A stretch of DNA of 64,000 nt from an uncultured Lachnospiraceae bacterium (GTDB lineage Bacteria > Bacillota > Clostridia > Lachnospirales > Lachnospiraceae), in assembly GCA_947594855.1 (NCBI GenBank), contig CANQEL010000004.1, positions 110,845 to 174,844 on the forward strand, in the 5' to 3' direction. The notes beneath the pieces were generated by a model. It did no database searches. It had not been told where the DNA came from and saw only the letters and a program-made list of their open reading frames with translations. Shown here in pieces: positions 50,027-58,648 of the stretch (its first letter is position 1; each line of letters begins with the position of its first letter). Both the position numbers and the translations under genes were made by a program.

Positions 50027-52393
50027 ATGCAGACAACAAAAAAGAAACCAAATATTATTATGATTGTGCTTGGCGCCCTTGCCTCTGCCTTTCTTGGGTA
50101 TCTGGTGGCGGGCGCATGGAGGGAGGGGATAGAGTTTAATGAGTTTCTGGAACGGTTTTCCATTGTATGCTCTTATCCACTGCATGATTATTACAATGAA
50201 TTTACCTTCCGCATGATCGGCTATGCGCTGCTGGTGTATGCAGTTGTGATGGTAATGTATTATACAAGCCGGAGGAACCTCATGCCGGGGAAGGAATACG
50301 GCACTTCCAAGCTGGCGGATATAAAACAGGTCAACCGGGTTCTGGCGGACAGGGATGAGGGCAGGAACCGGATACTCAGCCAGAATGTCCGCATGAGCCT
50401 TGATACAAGGCATACAAGGCTCAATAACAATGTCCTTATTATCGGCGGTTCCGGGGCAGGAAAGACGTTCTATGAAGTAAAGCCAAACCTGATGCAGCTG
50501 AACACCTCTTTTATCGCAACCGATCCGAAAGGGGAGCTTCTCCGCAGCGAGGGCGAGATGTTAAAAAATAACGGTTATAATGTAAAAGTCATCAACCTTT
50601 TAGAAATGGCAAAATCGGACTGTTATAATCCCTTTGCCTATATCCGCGAGGAAACGGATGTGGTAAAACTGATAACGAATATTATGAGCAACACCACCCC
50701 GAAAGGCTCGAACCCCTCCGATCCGTTCTGGGAACACGCAGAGAGCTTGTTTTTGCAGGCTCTTTTCTATTATGTGTGGCTGGAGGAAAAGCCGTCAAAA
50801 AGGAACTTCTCTTCCGTGCTGAAACTGATGGGGGAGGCGGAAGTGACGGAAAAGGGGAAGCCCTCCATGCTGGATACCAGAATGAAGTTTCTGGAGGCGA
50901 CAAGCCCCCTGAAAGAAAACCACCCGGCGGTCAAACAGTACAACAAGTGCATGAGGGGAGCCGGCGATACCGTCCGTTCCATTATTATCAGCGCCAACTC
51001 CCGTCTGGCAACTCTGGAGAATAAGCAGGTTCTCCGCATGCTTTCAAGGGATGAGCTGAACCTTGCGGAGCTTGGGATTGGCGTCAACGGGGACGGAAAG
51101 ACGAAAACGGCGCTGTTCTGTGTGATACCGGATTCGGATAAATCTTACAACTATATCATTGGGATGCTCTATACGCAGATATTTCAGGAGTTATATTATC
51201 AGGCGGATTTTAACTGCGGGGGCAGGCTGCCAATCCACGTTACCTTTATGTTAGACGAATTTGCGAATGTCGCCCTGCCGGATGATTACTGCTCGCTGTT
51301 ATCCACCATGCGCAGCCGGGAGATTTCCAGTGTGATTATCATCCAGAACCTTGCACAGATCAAGGCGCTGTTTAAGGACACATGGGAAACAATACCGGGG
51401 AATTGCGACAGTTTGGTTTACCTTGGCGGCAACGAAGCTTCAACGCACGAATATATCTCGAAACTGCTTGGCAAGGCGACCATTGACAAGCGTTCCACCG
51501 GGGAAACAAGGGGACGGCAGGGGAGCTCCTCAAGGAATTATGATGTCCTCGGCAGGGAGATTATGATGCCTGATGAAGTCAGGAAGATGGACAACAAGAA
51601 ATGCCTTATCTTTATCCGTGGGTTTGACCCGGTACTGGACAATAAATATAATCCATTCAAACACCCGGCATTTTCCCAGACCGCTGACGGGGAGGGAGCA
51701 CCTTATGAGCATAAACCGGCAACAGAGGGAGAGAGTGCGGGGCCGGGATTTACCATCCTGAATGAGAAGTCCCTTGCCTATTATGAGGGCCTGAAAGAAA
51801 AGGGCGAACCGGTCTATATTGACACGGTACCATATGAGGATTTTGCACTGCTTGGGCAGGTAGAAATGGAAAAACAGTTTATGGATTTGGACGGGCAGGA
51901 GCAGCGGGACACGCTGGATGAGGATATGGAACTGGAATATGCTTTTGATATGGAAGAAGATATGCAGGCATTGGAAGGCAGTGCATGGGCAACGGGAGTG
52001 CAGAAACCTATGGCACTTGGAAACAAAGGCGTGACGGGTATTCCGTCAGCGGCAGATATGGGAGTGCCGGAATCCTTTATAATAGGAGAGCCGGGAACCG
52101 CCGGAACCTCTGCGGCAGGAAATGGCGGAAAGGCAGGGGCTTCTGTGGCAGGGACGGGAAGAAAACCTGGGACAGTACCGAAAAACATGGAGAAAAAGCC
52201 ACCTGCTGGCAGGGAGGATAAAGCAGCAGATTCCATTTCTTACCGTATGTTCCACTGGAAATTCAGCGTGGAGCAGAAAGAGGAAGTAAGGCGGGCAATG
52301 GCTGTCCGTGTGCCAAAGGAAGTGATACTGTCCTATTTCTACCCGGAAACTCCGGTAGCAAGGATGATGGAGATACGCCGGAGGTATGAATAA
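50027..52393 (+). CDS. VirD4/TraG-type coupling protein
   Basis: NVLIIGGSGAGKTFYEVKPNLMQ Walker A; FMLDEFANVALPDDY Walker B. Confidence 0.94.
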   Translation: MQTTKKKPNIIMIVLGALASAFLGYLVAGAWREGIEFNEFLERFSIVCSYPLHDYYNEFTFRMIGYALLVYAVVMVMYYTSRRNLMPGKEYGTSKLADIKQVNRVLADRDEGRNRILSQNVRMSLDTRHTRLNNNVLIIGGSGAGKTFYEVKPNLMQLNTSFIATDPKGELLRSEGEMLKNNGYNVKVINLLEMAKSDCYNPFAYIREETDVVKLITNIMSNTTPKGSNPSDPFWEHAESLFLQALFYYVWLEEKPSKRNFSSVLKLMGEAEVTEKGKPSMLDTRMKFLEATSPLKENHPAVKQYNKCMRGAGDTVRSIIISANSRLATLENKQVLRMLSRDELNLAELGIGVNGDGKTKTALFCVIPDSDKSYNYIIGMLYTQIFQELYYQADFNCGGRLPIHVTFMLDEFANVALPDDYCSLLSTMRSREISSVIIIQNLAQIKALFKDTWETIPGNCDSLVYLGGNEASTHEYISKLLGKATIDKRSTGETRGRQGSSSRNYDVLGREIMMPDEVRKMDNKKCLIFIRGFDPVLDNKYNPFKHPAFSQTADGEGAPYEHKPATEGESAGPGFTILNEKSLAYYEGLKEKGEPVYIDTVPYEDFALLGQVEMEKQFMDLDGQEQRDTLDEDMELEYAFDMEEDMQALEGSAWATGVQKPMALGNKGVTGIPSAADMGVPESFIIGEPGTAGTSAAGNGGKAGASVAGTGRKPGTVPKNMEKKPPAGREDKAADSISYRMFHWKFSVEQKEEVRRAMAVRVPKEVILSYFYPETPVARMMEIRRRYE

Positions 52394-52464
52394 GGGTAAT
52401 TTGCAGTTGTGTATTGGCATATGTGCGTGTTACAATATATTCAATACTAGCGGGAGGAAATGTT

Positions 52465-52992
52465 ATGGAAACACTGGAAATCGCACTGGATGAAAACGGC
52501 AGCAAAGTTGTTGTCCTGCCTGATATTATCTTTGTGGGTAAACAGAATATTGACTGGGATGAAGTGGAGAAATATCTGGAACGCTTTGTCGGGGAACTGG
52601 TGGAGATAGCGGAGACAGGCGATATTGTGTATCTGGGGAAAGACTTTCCGGATGAATACGCGGGTTCAAAATATACGAGGAAAACAAAAGGCGCAAGGGC
52701 AAAGGCGAAAGCCAATGCAGCACAGGGTATCCGTGAGATGGTGGGGATTGCCTCTGAAAAAAGATTCCGGGAAAACCGGAAGGAGAAACATTCCGGTGAT
52801 GCCGCAAACGGCTGGTATTATTATACGACCAGGTTTGCAATGCCGGTATATGACAACGATGTGAAAACGGAAAATTATAATATTTATTCCGGCTGTCTGG
52901 TGGTAAACTGTACGGGAAAAGGGAAGATGTACCTGTATGATCTGGCGGATATAAAAAAAGAAGCGAGTAACCCACTCAGGACTAACGGATAG
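52465..52992 (+). CDS. Hypothetical accessory protein; C-term faintly like MuF/PBECR nuclease-toxin tails
   Basis: C-term GKMYLYDLADIKKEASNPL; RBS ggagg upstream of ATG 52465. Confidence 0.6.
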   Translation: METLEIALDENGSKVVVLPDIIFVGKQNIDWDEVEKYLERFVGELVEIAETGDIVYLGKDFPDEYAGSKYTRKTKGARAKAKANAAQGIREMVGIASEKRFRENRKEKHSGDAANGWYYYTTRFAMPVYDNDVKTENYNIYSGCLVVNCTGKGKMYLYDLADIKKEASNPLRTNG

Positions 52993-53122
52993 TCAAGTGG
53001 TACAAAACCGCTTCTCTTTAGTTAAAAGGATACCACCGGGCAGGGGAAATGTCAATCTTTTTTACAGTTTGTGGAGAGGAAAAATATGGGGCAATGGCAG
53101 GGATGAAAGAGGGTGCAGGCAG

Positions 53123-53338
53123 ATGTTTATTGATGAAGCCATAGAGCTACGAAAAGATTTGCCGGACAGATTGCAGCGTGATTTTGCGGAACTGCGGAAA
53201 TATTACGATGCGGGAGACTGGTTCAACTTTGATATTTTTTTTGAAGGAGTTGAGGCAACGGTTAAGGGATATTATCTGGCAGGCAAAATCAGCAGGGAGG
53301 ATTTGGACTGTATTTTTCGTAAATATGGTATTCTGTAA
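53123..53338 (+). CDS. Small acidic protein, unknown
   Basis: MFIDEAIELRKDLPDRLQRDFAELRKYYDAGDWFNFDIFFEGVEATVKGYYLAGKISREDLDCIFRKYGIL. Confidence 0.6.
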   Translation: MFIDEAIELRKDLPDRLQRDFAELRKYYDAGDWFNFDIFFEGVEATVKGYYLAGKISREDLDCIFRKYGIL

Positions 53339-53367
53339 ATCATACCCTGCAGAGAGGATGTAATGCT

Positions 53368-53574
53368 ATGGGAAAAAGCAATAAGGTGTGTCCAAATTGC
53401 GGAAGAAAAATGAAACAGCAATTCATCGGCTTACAGCACTGTAAATGTGGAATGAGTTGGAAAAAGGGTTCCGGTTTTTTTGAAAGGGATTCTGATATGG
53501 TCTTTGCCTTGGAGAAAAATGCAAAAGGGAAACAGATACCGGTGATCCGGCACAGACAAAATGATGGACGGTAA
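53368..53574 (+). CDS. Small zinc-ribbon-like protein
   Basis: CPNCGRKMKQQFIGLQHCKCG. Confidence 0.6.
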   Translation: MGKSNKVCPNCGRKMKQQFIGLQHCKCGMSWKKGSGFFERDSDMVFALEKNAKGKQIPVIRHRQNDGR

Positions 53575-53637
53575 ATATGGCATCAGCTATTCAGGCTGGT
53601 GTCTTTTTTATGGAACCGGAAAGGAGGTGGTTACCGC

Positions 53638-53697
53638 ATGGACGCACCGGGGAAAGCCCGGTTTCCTGTAATAACGGGATTATTCCCGGTGGAATAG
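53638..53697 (+). CDS. Possible 19-aa leader peptide upstream of Maff2 pilin gene
   Basis: ATG after perfect aaggaggtg; MDAPGKARFPVITGLFPVE*. Confidence 0.35.
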   Translation: MDAPGKARFPVITGLFPVE

Positions 53698-53810
53698 AAA
53701 GAGCAGATGTGGATGGACTTGTTTCATCAGAACGGAGATAAAAGCCGTGGATGGAAGAAGTCTGTCCACATTTTTTATCTCCATATTTTTATGAAAAGGA
53801 GACAGTGAAA

Positions 53811-54161
53811 ATGAGAAACAACACAAGCAAGAAAAAACAAAACAACATTGCCGGTTTCTGCAAAGGGGTTCTGGTTCCGTCTTTTGCCGGGGCGGTATAT
53901 GCCATGTCACAGATGACGGTGACGGTCTTTGCGGCAGGGGGCGATACCAGTGCCGTCACAAAGCCGCTTGATAACTTAAAGACATTAGTGATTGCAGTGA
54001 TTGGGGCGGTGGGCGTCATTATCCTTGCAAAGAATGTGATGGAGTTTGCACAGGCCTACCAGCAGCAGGATTCTTCCACCATGAATTCCGCACTGAAGGG
54101 GATTGTGGCAGGTGTGATTATGGCGGGGATTTCCTCCGTGCTGACATTCTTAGGATTTTAG
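53811..54161 (+). CDS. Maff2 family (VirB2/TrbC-like) membrane protein
   Basis: KPLDNLKTLVIAVIGAVGVIILAKNVMEFAQAYQQQDSSTMNSALKGIVAGVIMAGI. Confidence 0.85.
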   Translation: MRNNTSKKKQNNIAGFCKGVLVPSFAGAVYAMSQMTVTVFAAGGDTSAVTKPLDNLKTLVIAVIGAVGVIILAKNVMEFAQAYQQQDSSTMNSALKGIVAGVIMAGISSVLTFLGF

Positions 54162-54213
54162 AAAATAACGCAAAAGCCAGGATAACCGGCTTTGCAGAAG
54201 GAGGAATGAAATA

Positions 54214-55056
54214 ATGGACATTTTTAAGCTGGGGGACAAGATACTTGCACTTCTGGAGGCGGTGTTTGGGTTCTGGAACAACCAGATTTCCCTTATCTTT
54301 GACCTTTTGGGTCAGTCCCCCGATTCGTTTAAGGGAGGGGGGCCGTGGAATGTGATAGCTGGCATTGAGCCCATTTTTGTAGCGGTGGGTTCCTCCCTTG
54401 TGGTGCTGTTCTTTGTGATCGGGTTCTGTTCGGAGAGCATTGATATCAGGGAGGAAATGAGGTTTGAGGTAATCCTGCGTATTCTGATCCGGCTTGGGCT
54501 GGCGGAGTATATGGTGGCAAATAATGTAACGATTATGAAAGCCTTTTTTACTTCCATCGGCAGCCTGGTAGGGCTGCTCAGTGCCGGGAATACCACGGAG
54601 TTAAAGATTGCAGAGGAGCAGGCGGAGGTTATCAAAAATTTAGGGTTTGGGGAGAGCCTGATTATGCTGATACTGGCGGCGCTTCTGTCGCTGATTGTGT
54701 TAATCTGCGGATTTTTCCTGCTTTACACGGTATATTTCCGTTTTCTGAAACTGTTGGTTATTGTGCCGATTGGCTCGATTGCCTACTCCACCATGAGCGG
54801 AAACCGGATGGTGGCACACACAGCGGTCACTTACAGCAAGTATTTCCTGTCGGTGGCGTTTGAGGCGGTTACGATGGCGCTGGCGATTATCGTCTGCAAC
54901 GCCTTTATCAATGCGGGGCTTCCGTCTTTTACAGGCGATTACTCGGATTGGGCAAAAACACTGATTTATCTGTGTGAGATGACATTTACGATTGCGCTGA
55001 CGGTGGGCAGTGTAAAAGGAGCCCAGAGCCTTACCAGTAAGGCATTGGGGCTTTAA
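54214..55056 (+). CDS. VirB6/TrbL-like conjugation membrane protein
   Basis: Multiple TM helices; position after Maff2. Confidence 0.82.
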   Translation: MDIFKLGDKILALLEAVFGFWNNQISLIFDLLGQSPDSFKGGGPWNVIAGIEPIFVAVGSSLVVLFFVIGFCSESIDIREEMRFEVILRILIRLGLAEYMVANNVTIMKAFFTSIGSLVGLLSAGNTTELKIAEEQAEVIKNLGFGESLIMLILAALLSLIVLICGFFLLYTVYFRFLKLLVIVPIGSIAYSTMSGNRMVAHTAVTYSKYFLSVAFEAVTMALAIIVCNAFINAGLPSFTGDYSDWAKTLIYLCEMTFTIALTVGSVKGAQSLTSKALGL

Positions 55057-55067
55057 GGAGGGATTCG

Positions 55068-55475
55068 GTGAACAAACAGTTGGAGATGGAGAGCCGGTTT
55101 TCGGGGAAGGTAAAGCTGGAACTGGAAATCAGTTCCTATATGGATAACGGCAGGATGTATATCGGCCTGGTGGAGGCAGGCGGGGAATATCAGGGGCATT
55201 TTGCGGATTTGACGGTCAATATCAGTGCGCCATGCCCGGATTACTGTGGGTATGTGGATACCAACAACTGCCCGGAGCTGGAGGGGTTTATTGAGAAGCA
55301 TGGGCTTGGGGAGTTTACGGGACTGATGGGCAGCAGCGGTTTCTGTTCTTACCCGTTGTATCTGTTCAACCCGGAAAAGCTGCGTGAGGCGGCGCCGGAG
55401 GATATGGAGCTTTTTGAAAGGACAGTTATGGGGAGGACACCGGACCGGGAGAAGGAAGAGAGGGGGAAACGATGA
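55068..55475 (+). CDS. DUF4313-like protein
   Basis: DLTVNISAPCPDYCGYVDTNNCPELEGFIEKHGLGEFTG...GFCSYPLYLFN. Confidence 0.65.
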   Translation: MNKQLEMESRFSGKVKLELEISSYMDNGRMYIGLVEAGGEYQGHFADLTVNISAPCPDYCGYVDTNNCPELEGFIEKHGLGEFTGLMGSSGFCSYPLYLFNPEKLREAAPEDMELFERTVMGRTPDREKEERGKR

Positions 55476-56173
55476 GAGAGTTAAAAATAAGGCCGCTTAC
55501 GGAGGAAGAAAGGAAATACACCTATGCACAGAGTATGCAGCTTGACGGGCAGACGGGGAACATCGGTTATCTGCGGGGGGATTTTGGCAGTGCCGGGAAG
55601 GAGTTTTTTACCACATGGACGGACCGGTGGGAGAGATACAAAACGGACGTGTTCAAGGAGAAACTGGATGAGGTGGTAAATGCCCTGCGTTCAGGGGAGT
55701 ACGGGCTGCTGCGGGACCGCACCGCCATGAGGGAATATGTGCGTGAGCACCCGGACAGCCTCTTTGGGGCAGACAGCGGTGCGGCGGTTTCCGGCTTCCG
55801 TGTGGACACGGAGGAACATGCCTTCCTGATACGCTGTAACCCGGTGCAGGGGGATTATAACTTTTACTGTTACTGCTATGTTTCGGAATTTCTGGACAGG
55901 CACATGGCAAATGCCCGGCAGGGCATCCGTTTTGTCAATCCGCATTATAAGGAGCTGTTCCGTATTCCGGACGGCGGGAAGATTGTCATAACGGAACCGG
56001 GCGGGGAACAGAGGGAACGGACCTGCCGGTTTGTGGAGGAATACCATACTGAGGTTGGCAGCAGCCTCTACCATATCTGTGAATTTGCAGAAATAATGCA
56101 GCGGAACGGAAATTCCTATGGGCCGGTGCAGGAGAAAAGCAGGGAAAAAGGAACGCCGGAGAGGGCAAGGTAA
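55472..56173 (+). CDS. Hypothetical ICE protein
   Basis: ATGA-type overlap with upstream gene. Confidence 0.7.
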   Translation: MRELKIRPLTEEERKYTYAQSMQLDGQTGNIGYLRGDFGSAGKEFFTTWTDRWERYKTDVFKEKLDEVVNALRSGEYGLLRDRTAMREYVREHPDSLFGADSGAAVSGFRVDTEEHAFLIRCNPVQGDYNFYCYCYVSEFLDRHMANARQGIRFVNPHYKELFRIPDGGKIVITEPGGEQRERTCRFVEEYHTEVGSSLYHICEFAEIMQRNGNSYGPVQEKSREKGTPERAR

Positions 56174-56217
56174 AAAATAATATTCTGATATAAATGGTAA
56201 GAAAGGGGGATTAATTT

Positions 56218-56814
56218 TTGAATATTAAAAAAATATCAACGGAAGATTTGCGCCGCATGGAGGGGAAAGAGGGGCTTATCCTGCAGGGCTGCGGTGGGAA
56301 GCCGGAGGAGTGGGTGGACGGAATCAACCAGATGCTTACGGAGGAAGGGATTTTACTGGAGGGGACAGAGTTCCGGGAAGTGTCCGTGTTTGAGCATGAC
56401 GGGCTGACCTGTATTTTATATCCTTTCGGGGATGTGAAGCTGGCTATGGGGAAACTCGCCGTGTGGCGGTTGCAGACACATGAAGATTTTGGAGGCACAT
56501 GGCTGTCTGATTATGTGCCGAACCGTCTGGGCGGTTTTACGGACAGACAGGCAGAAAAGCCGGACTGTGCCCTGATCGGGGAGGACGGCAACATCTTTAA
56601 CCTTGCGGGGGTTGCCGCACGGACGCTGAGGGAGCATGGGCTGAAAGAGCAGGCGGAGGAATTGAAAGAGCGCGTCTGTTCTTCCGGCAGTTATAATGAG
56701 GCGCTCTGTATCATTGGGGAGTATGTCAATATCACATCCGTGGACGGACAGGAGTTTGTGGATACGGAAATGGAACAGGAAACAGAACGTCAGGAACCGG
56801 GCATGTCAAGATGA
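56218..56814 (+). CDS. Hypothetical ICE protein
   Basis: RBS-preceded TTG start; 198 aa open frame in the conjugation operon. Confidence 0.65.
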   Translation: MNIKKISTEDLRRMEGKEGLILQGCGGKPEEWVDGINQMLTEEGILLEGTEFREVSVFEHDGLTCILYPFGDVKLAMGKLAVWRLQTHEDFGGTWLSDYVPNRLGGFTDRQAEKPDCALIGEDGNIFNLAGVAARTLREHGLKEQAEELKERVCSSGSYNEALCIIGEYVNITSVDGQEFVDTEMEQETERQEPGMSR

Positions 56815-56964
56815 AAAGAATTTCTAAGCTGATAAAAGACATCAGCAAAGAAATTCTACCGTTTCATCTTAGAAGAACGCAAAAGCAGCGTTCTTCTGCT
56901 TTCTGTGGATTTGTGCCGCAAAGCGGCGTGGCTGGAAGTATGGGGAAAGGAATGGTGATTAAAA

Positions 56965-57462
56965 ATGGTAATAGAAATCAACAAGAATATTGACAATTAC
57001 AAGGAGTCCGTGGTGTTGGGACTGACGGCAAGGCAGCTTGTGTATTCTGCTTTATCTGTGGTGGTAGGAGGCGGAATTGTGCTGCTTTTATACCGGCATA
57101 TGGGGCTGACAGTCAGCACTTATATTGCAGTCCCGGTGATTGCACCCATTGCCATGACGGGGTTTTATTCCTATCATGGCATGACATTCATTGAGATGAT
57201 GAAATTAAAGCTGTATTTTGCCTTTGCAAACCGCACCTACACTTATATGTCTACGGAAGGGGAGCAGGCAGTACAGAGGCTGCGCCAGGAGGAAGAAACA
57301 AAAAATAAGGCAGGAAAGAAAAGCAGTACGGGAAAGAAAGGGGACAATGGCAGGGGAGATTTTGCAGCAGTCCGAAAAAAGATGATCCACATGCTTATCT
57401 TAACCGTTTTGTTTTTGATTGTTTTTATGGGTTTTGCGGTCTGGTATAAGTACAGACAGTAA
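56965..57462 (+). CDS. PrgI family (VirB3-like) protein
   Basis: INKNIDNYKESVVLGLTARQLVYSALSVVVGGGIVLLLY; precedes VirB4. Confidence 0.88.
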   Translation: MVIEINKNIDNYKESVVLGLTARQLVYSALSVVVGGGIVLLLYRHMGLTVSTYIAVPVIAPIAMTGFYSYHGMTFIEMMKLKLYFAFANRTYTYMSTEGEQAVQRLRQEEETKNKAGKKSSTGKKGDNGRGDFAAVRKKMIHMLILTVLFLIVFMGFAVWYKYRQ

Positions 57463-57538
57463 AAAGAACAGGCAGTAATCAGGGCATTTTCCGCTGTATG
57501 GGGAGGATGCCTTTTTTTAATTTAGTTTGGAGGCTAAT

Positions 57539-58519
57539 ATGCAGGATTTAACACACATCAGCCTGTTTAGCGGCATTGGCGGGCTTGACCTTGCGGCGGA
57601 GGCGGCGGGGTTTACCACCGTTGCACAGTGCGAATGGGCTGATTTTCAGAATGAGGTGTTACAGAAACACTGGAAGGATGTGCCCAGATTTAAGGACATC
57701 AGGGATTTGAACAAGGAGGAGTTTTATGCGAGAACAAAACAACAAAATGTCACACTCATCTCAGGGGGATTCCCCTGCCAGCCGTTTTCCTTTGCCGGGA
57801 AGCGCAGGGGCTTTGAAGATGACCGTTACCTCTGGCCGGAAATGCTTAGAGTCATCAGAGAGTTCTCCCCCGCTTGGGTGCTTGGAGAAAATGTTGCTGG
57901 ATTCCTCAACATGGGGCTCGAAAAGACGGTATCTGATCTGGAAGGAGCAGGCTATGAAGTCCGGGCCTTCGTACTACCTGCTCTCGCCGTCGGTGCGTGG
58001 CATGAGAGGAAACGGGTATTCATTGCCGGACACTTATCCGACGCCGGTGGCTTCCATTGGGAAGATGGATGTTTCCACTGCCCTCATTGGCAGGATGAAG
58101 AAAACGGGGACATTAAAGAAACTCAACTCGACGGGGACGCTCTGGCAGCCCAACCTGCAGATGCGGGTGTTCTGCACCCCGGAGGTAATGGAGCAGACGG
58201 GGACGGAGTTTCACGAACCGGAGACGGAGGAGCAGAAAGAGCTCTTTACGGAGGTTGTGGAGATTTCCATGAAACGGCACAAAATCAACCCGGACTGGGT
58301 GGAATGGCTGATGGGCTTCCCCATTGGATGGACGGACACAGGCTGTGGGAACAGGAGCCGGAGGGGGTAAGCCGGATTACGGAAGCGAACCCACTTTGGG
58401 GCAGCCGCATGTTTTCGCTTGGCAATGCGGTGGTGCCGCAGCAGGCCTATCCGGTACTGAAATGTATTGCAGATATTGAAACGGGAAGATGCAGGTCTTT
58501 CTGTCCGGAAAAGAAATAG
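57539..58519 (+). CDS. DNA (cytosine-5-)-methyltransferase
   Basis: [70 protein letters not shown]. Confidence 0.93.
   Translation: MQDLTHISLFSGIGGLDLAAEAAGFTTVAQCEWADFQNEVLQKHWKDVPRFKDIRDLNKEEFYARTKQQNVTLISGGFPCQPFSFAGKRRGFEDDRYLWPEMLRVIREFSPAWVLGENVAGFLNMGLEKTVSDLEGAGYEVRAFVLPALAVGAWHERKRVFIAGHLSDAGGFHWEDGCFHCPHWQDEENGDIKETQLDGDALAAQPADAGVLHPGGNGADGDGVSRTGDGGAERALYGGCGDFHETAQNQPGLGGMADGLPHWMDGHRLWEQEPEGVSRITEANPLWGSRMFSLGNAVVPQQAYPVLKCIADIETGRCRSFCPEKK
57726..58370 (+). CDS. Gene nested in +1 frame inside the cytosine methyltransferase gene; [13 protein letters not shown] family
   Basis: 214-codon open frame; SD AAGGAGG at 57713-57719, 6 nt before [49 protein letters not shown]...[19 protein letters not shown]. 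Confidence 0.72.
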   Translation: MREQNNKMSHSSQGDSPASRFPLPGSAGALKMTVTSGRKCLESSESSPPLGCLEKMLLDSSTWGSKRRYLIWKEQAMKSGPSYYLLSPSVRGMRGNGYSLPDTYPTPVASIGKMDVSTALIGRMKKTGTLKKLNSTGTLWQPNLQMRVFCTPEVMEQTGTEFHEPETEEQKELFTEVVEISMKRHKINPDWVEWLMGFPIGWTDTGCGNRSRRG

Positions 58520-58648
58520 TGCAATGGAAATGAAATATTTTTCTGTTTTGTAAATGTGATGTTCACTGCACTATTCAACAAGGAGAGCAGGAAGCCGGCA
58601 GGGAAATATCAGCCGGCTTCTGTTATCAGTAGAAATGGAGGTAAAAAA

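Noticed and set aside
56811-56993. 60-aa plus-strand ORF before PrgI
   Set aside because: Passes through the two hairpins and ends inside PrgI; likely not coding
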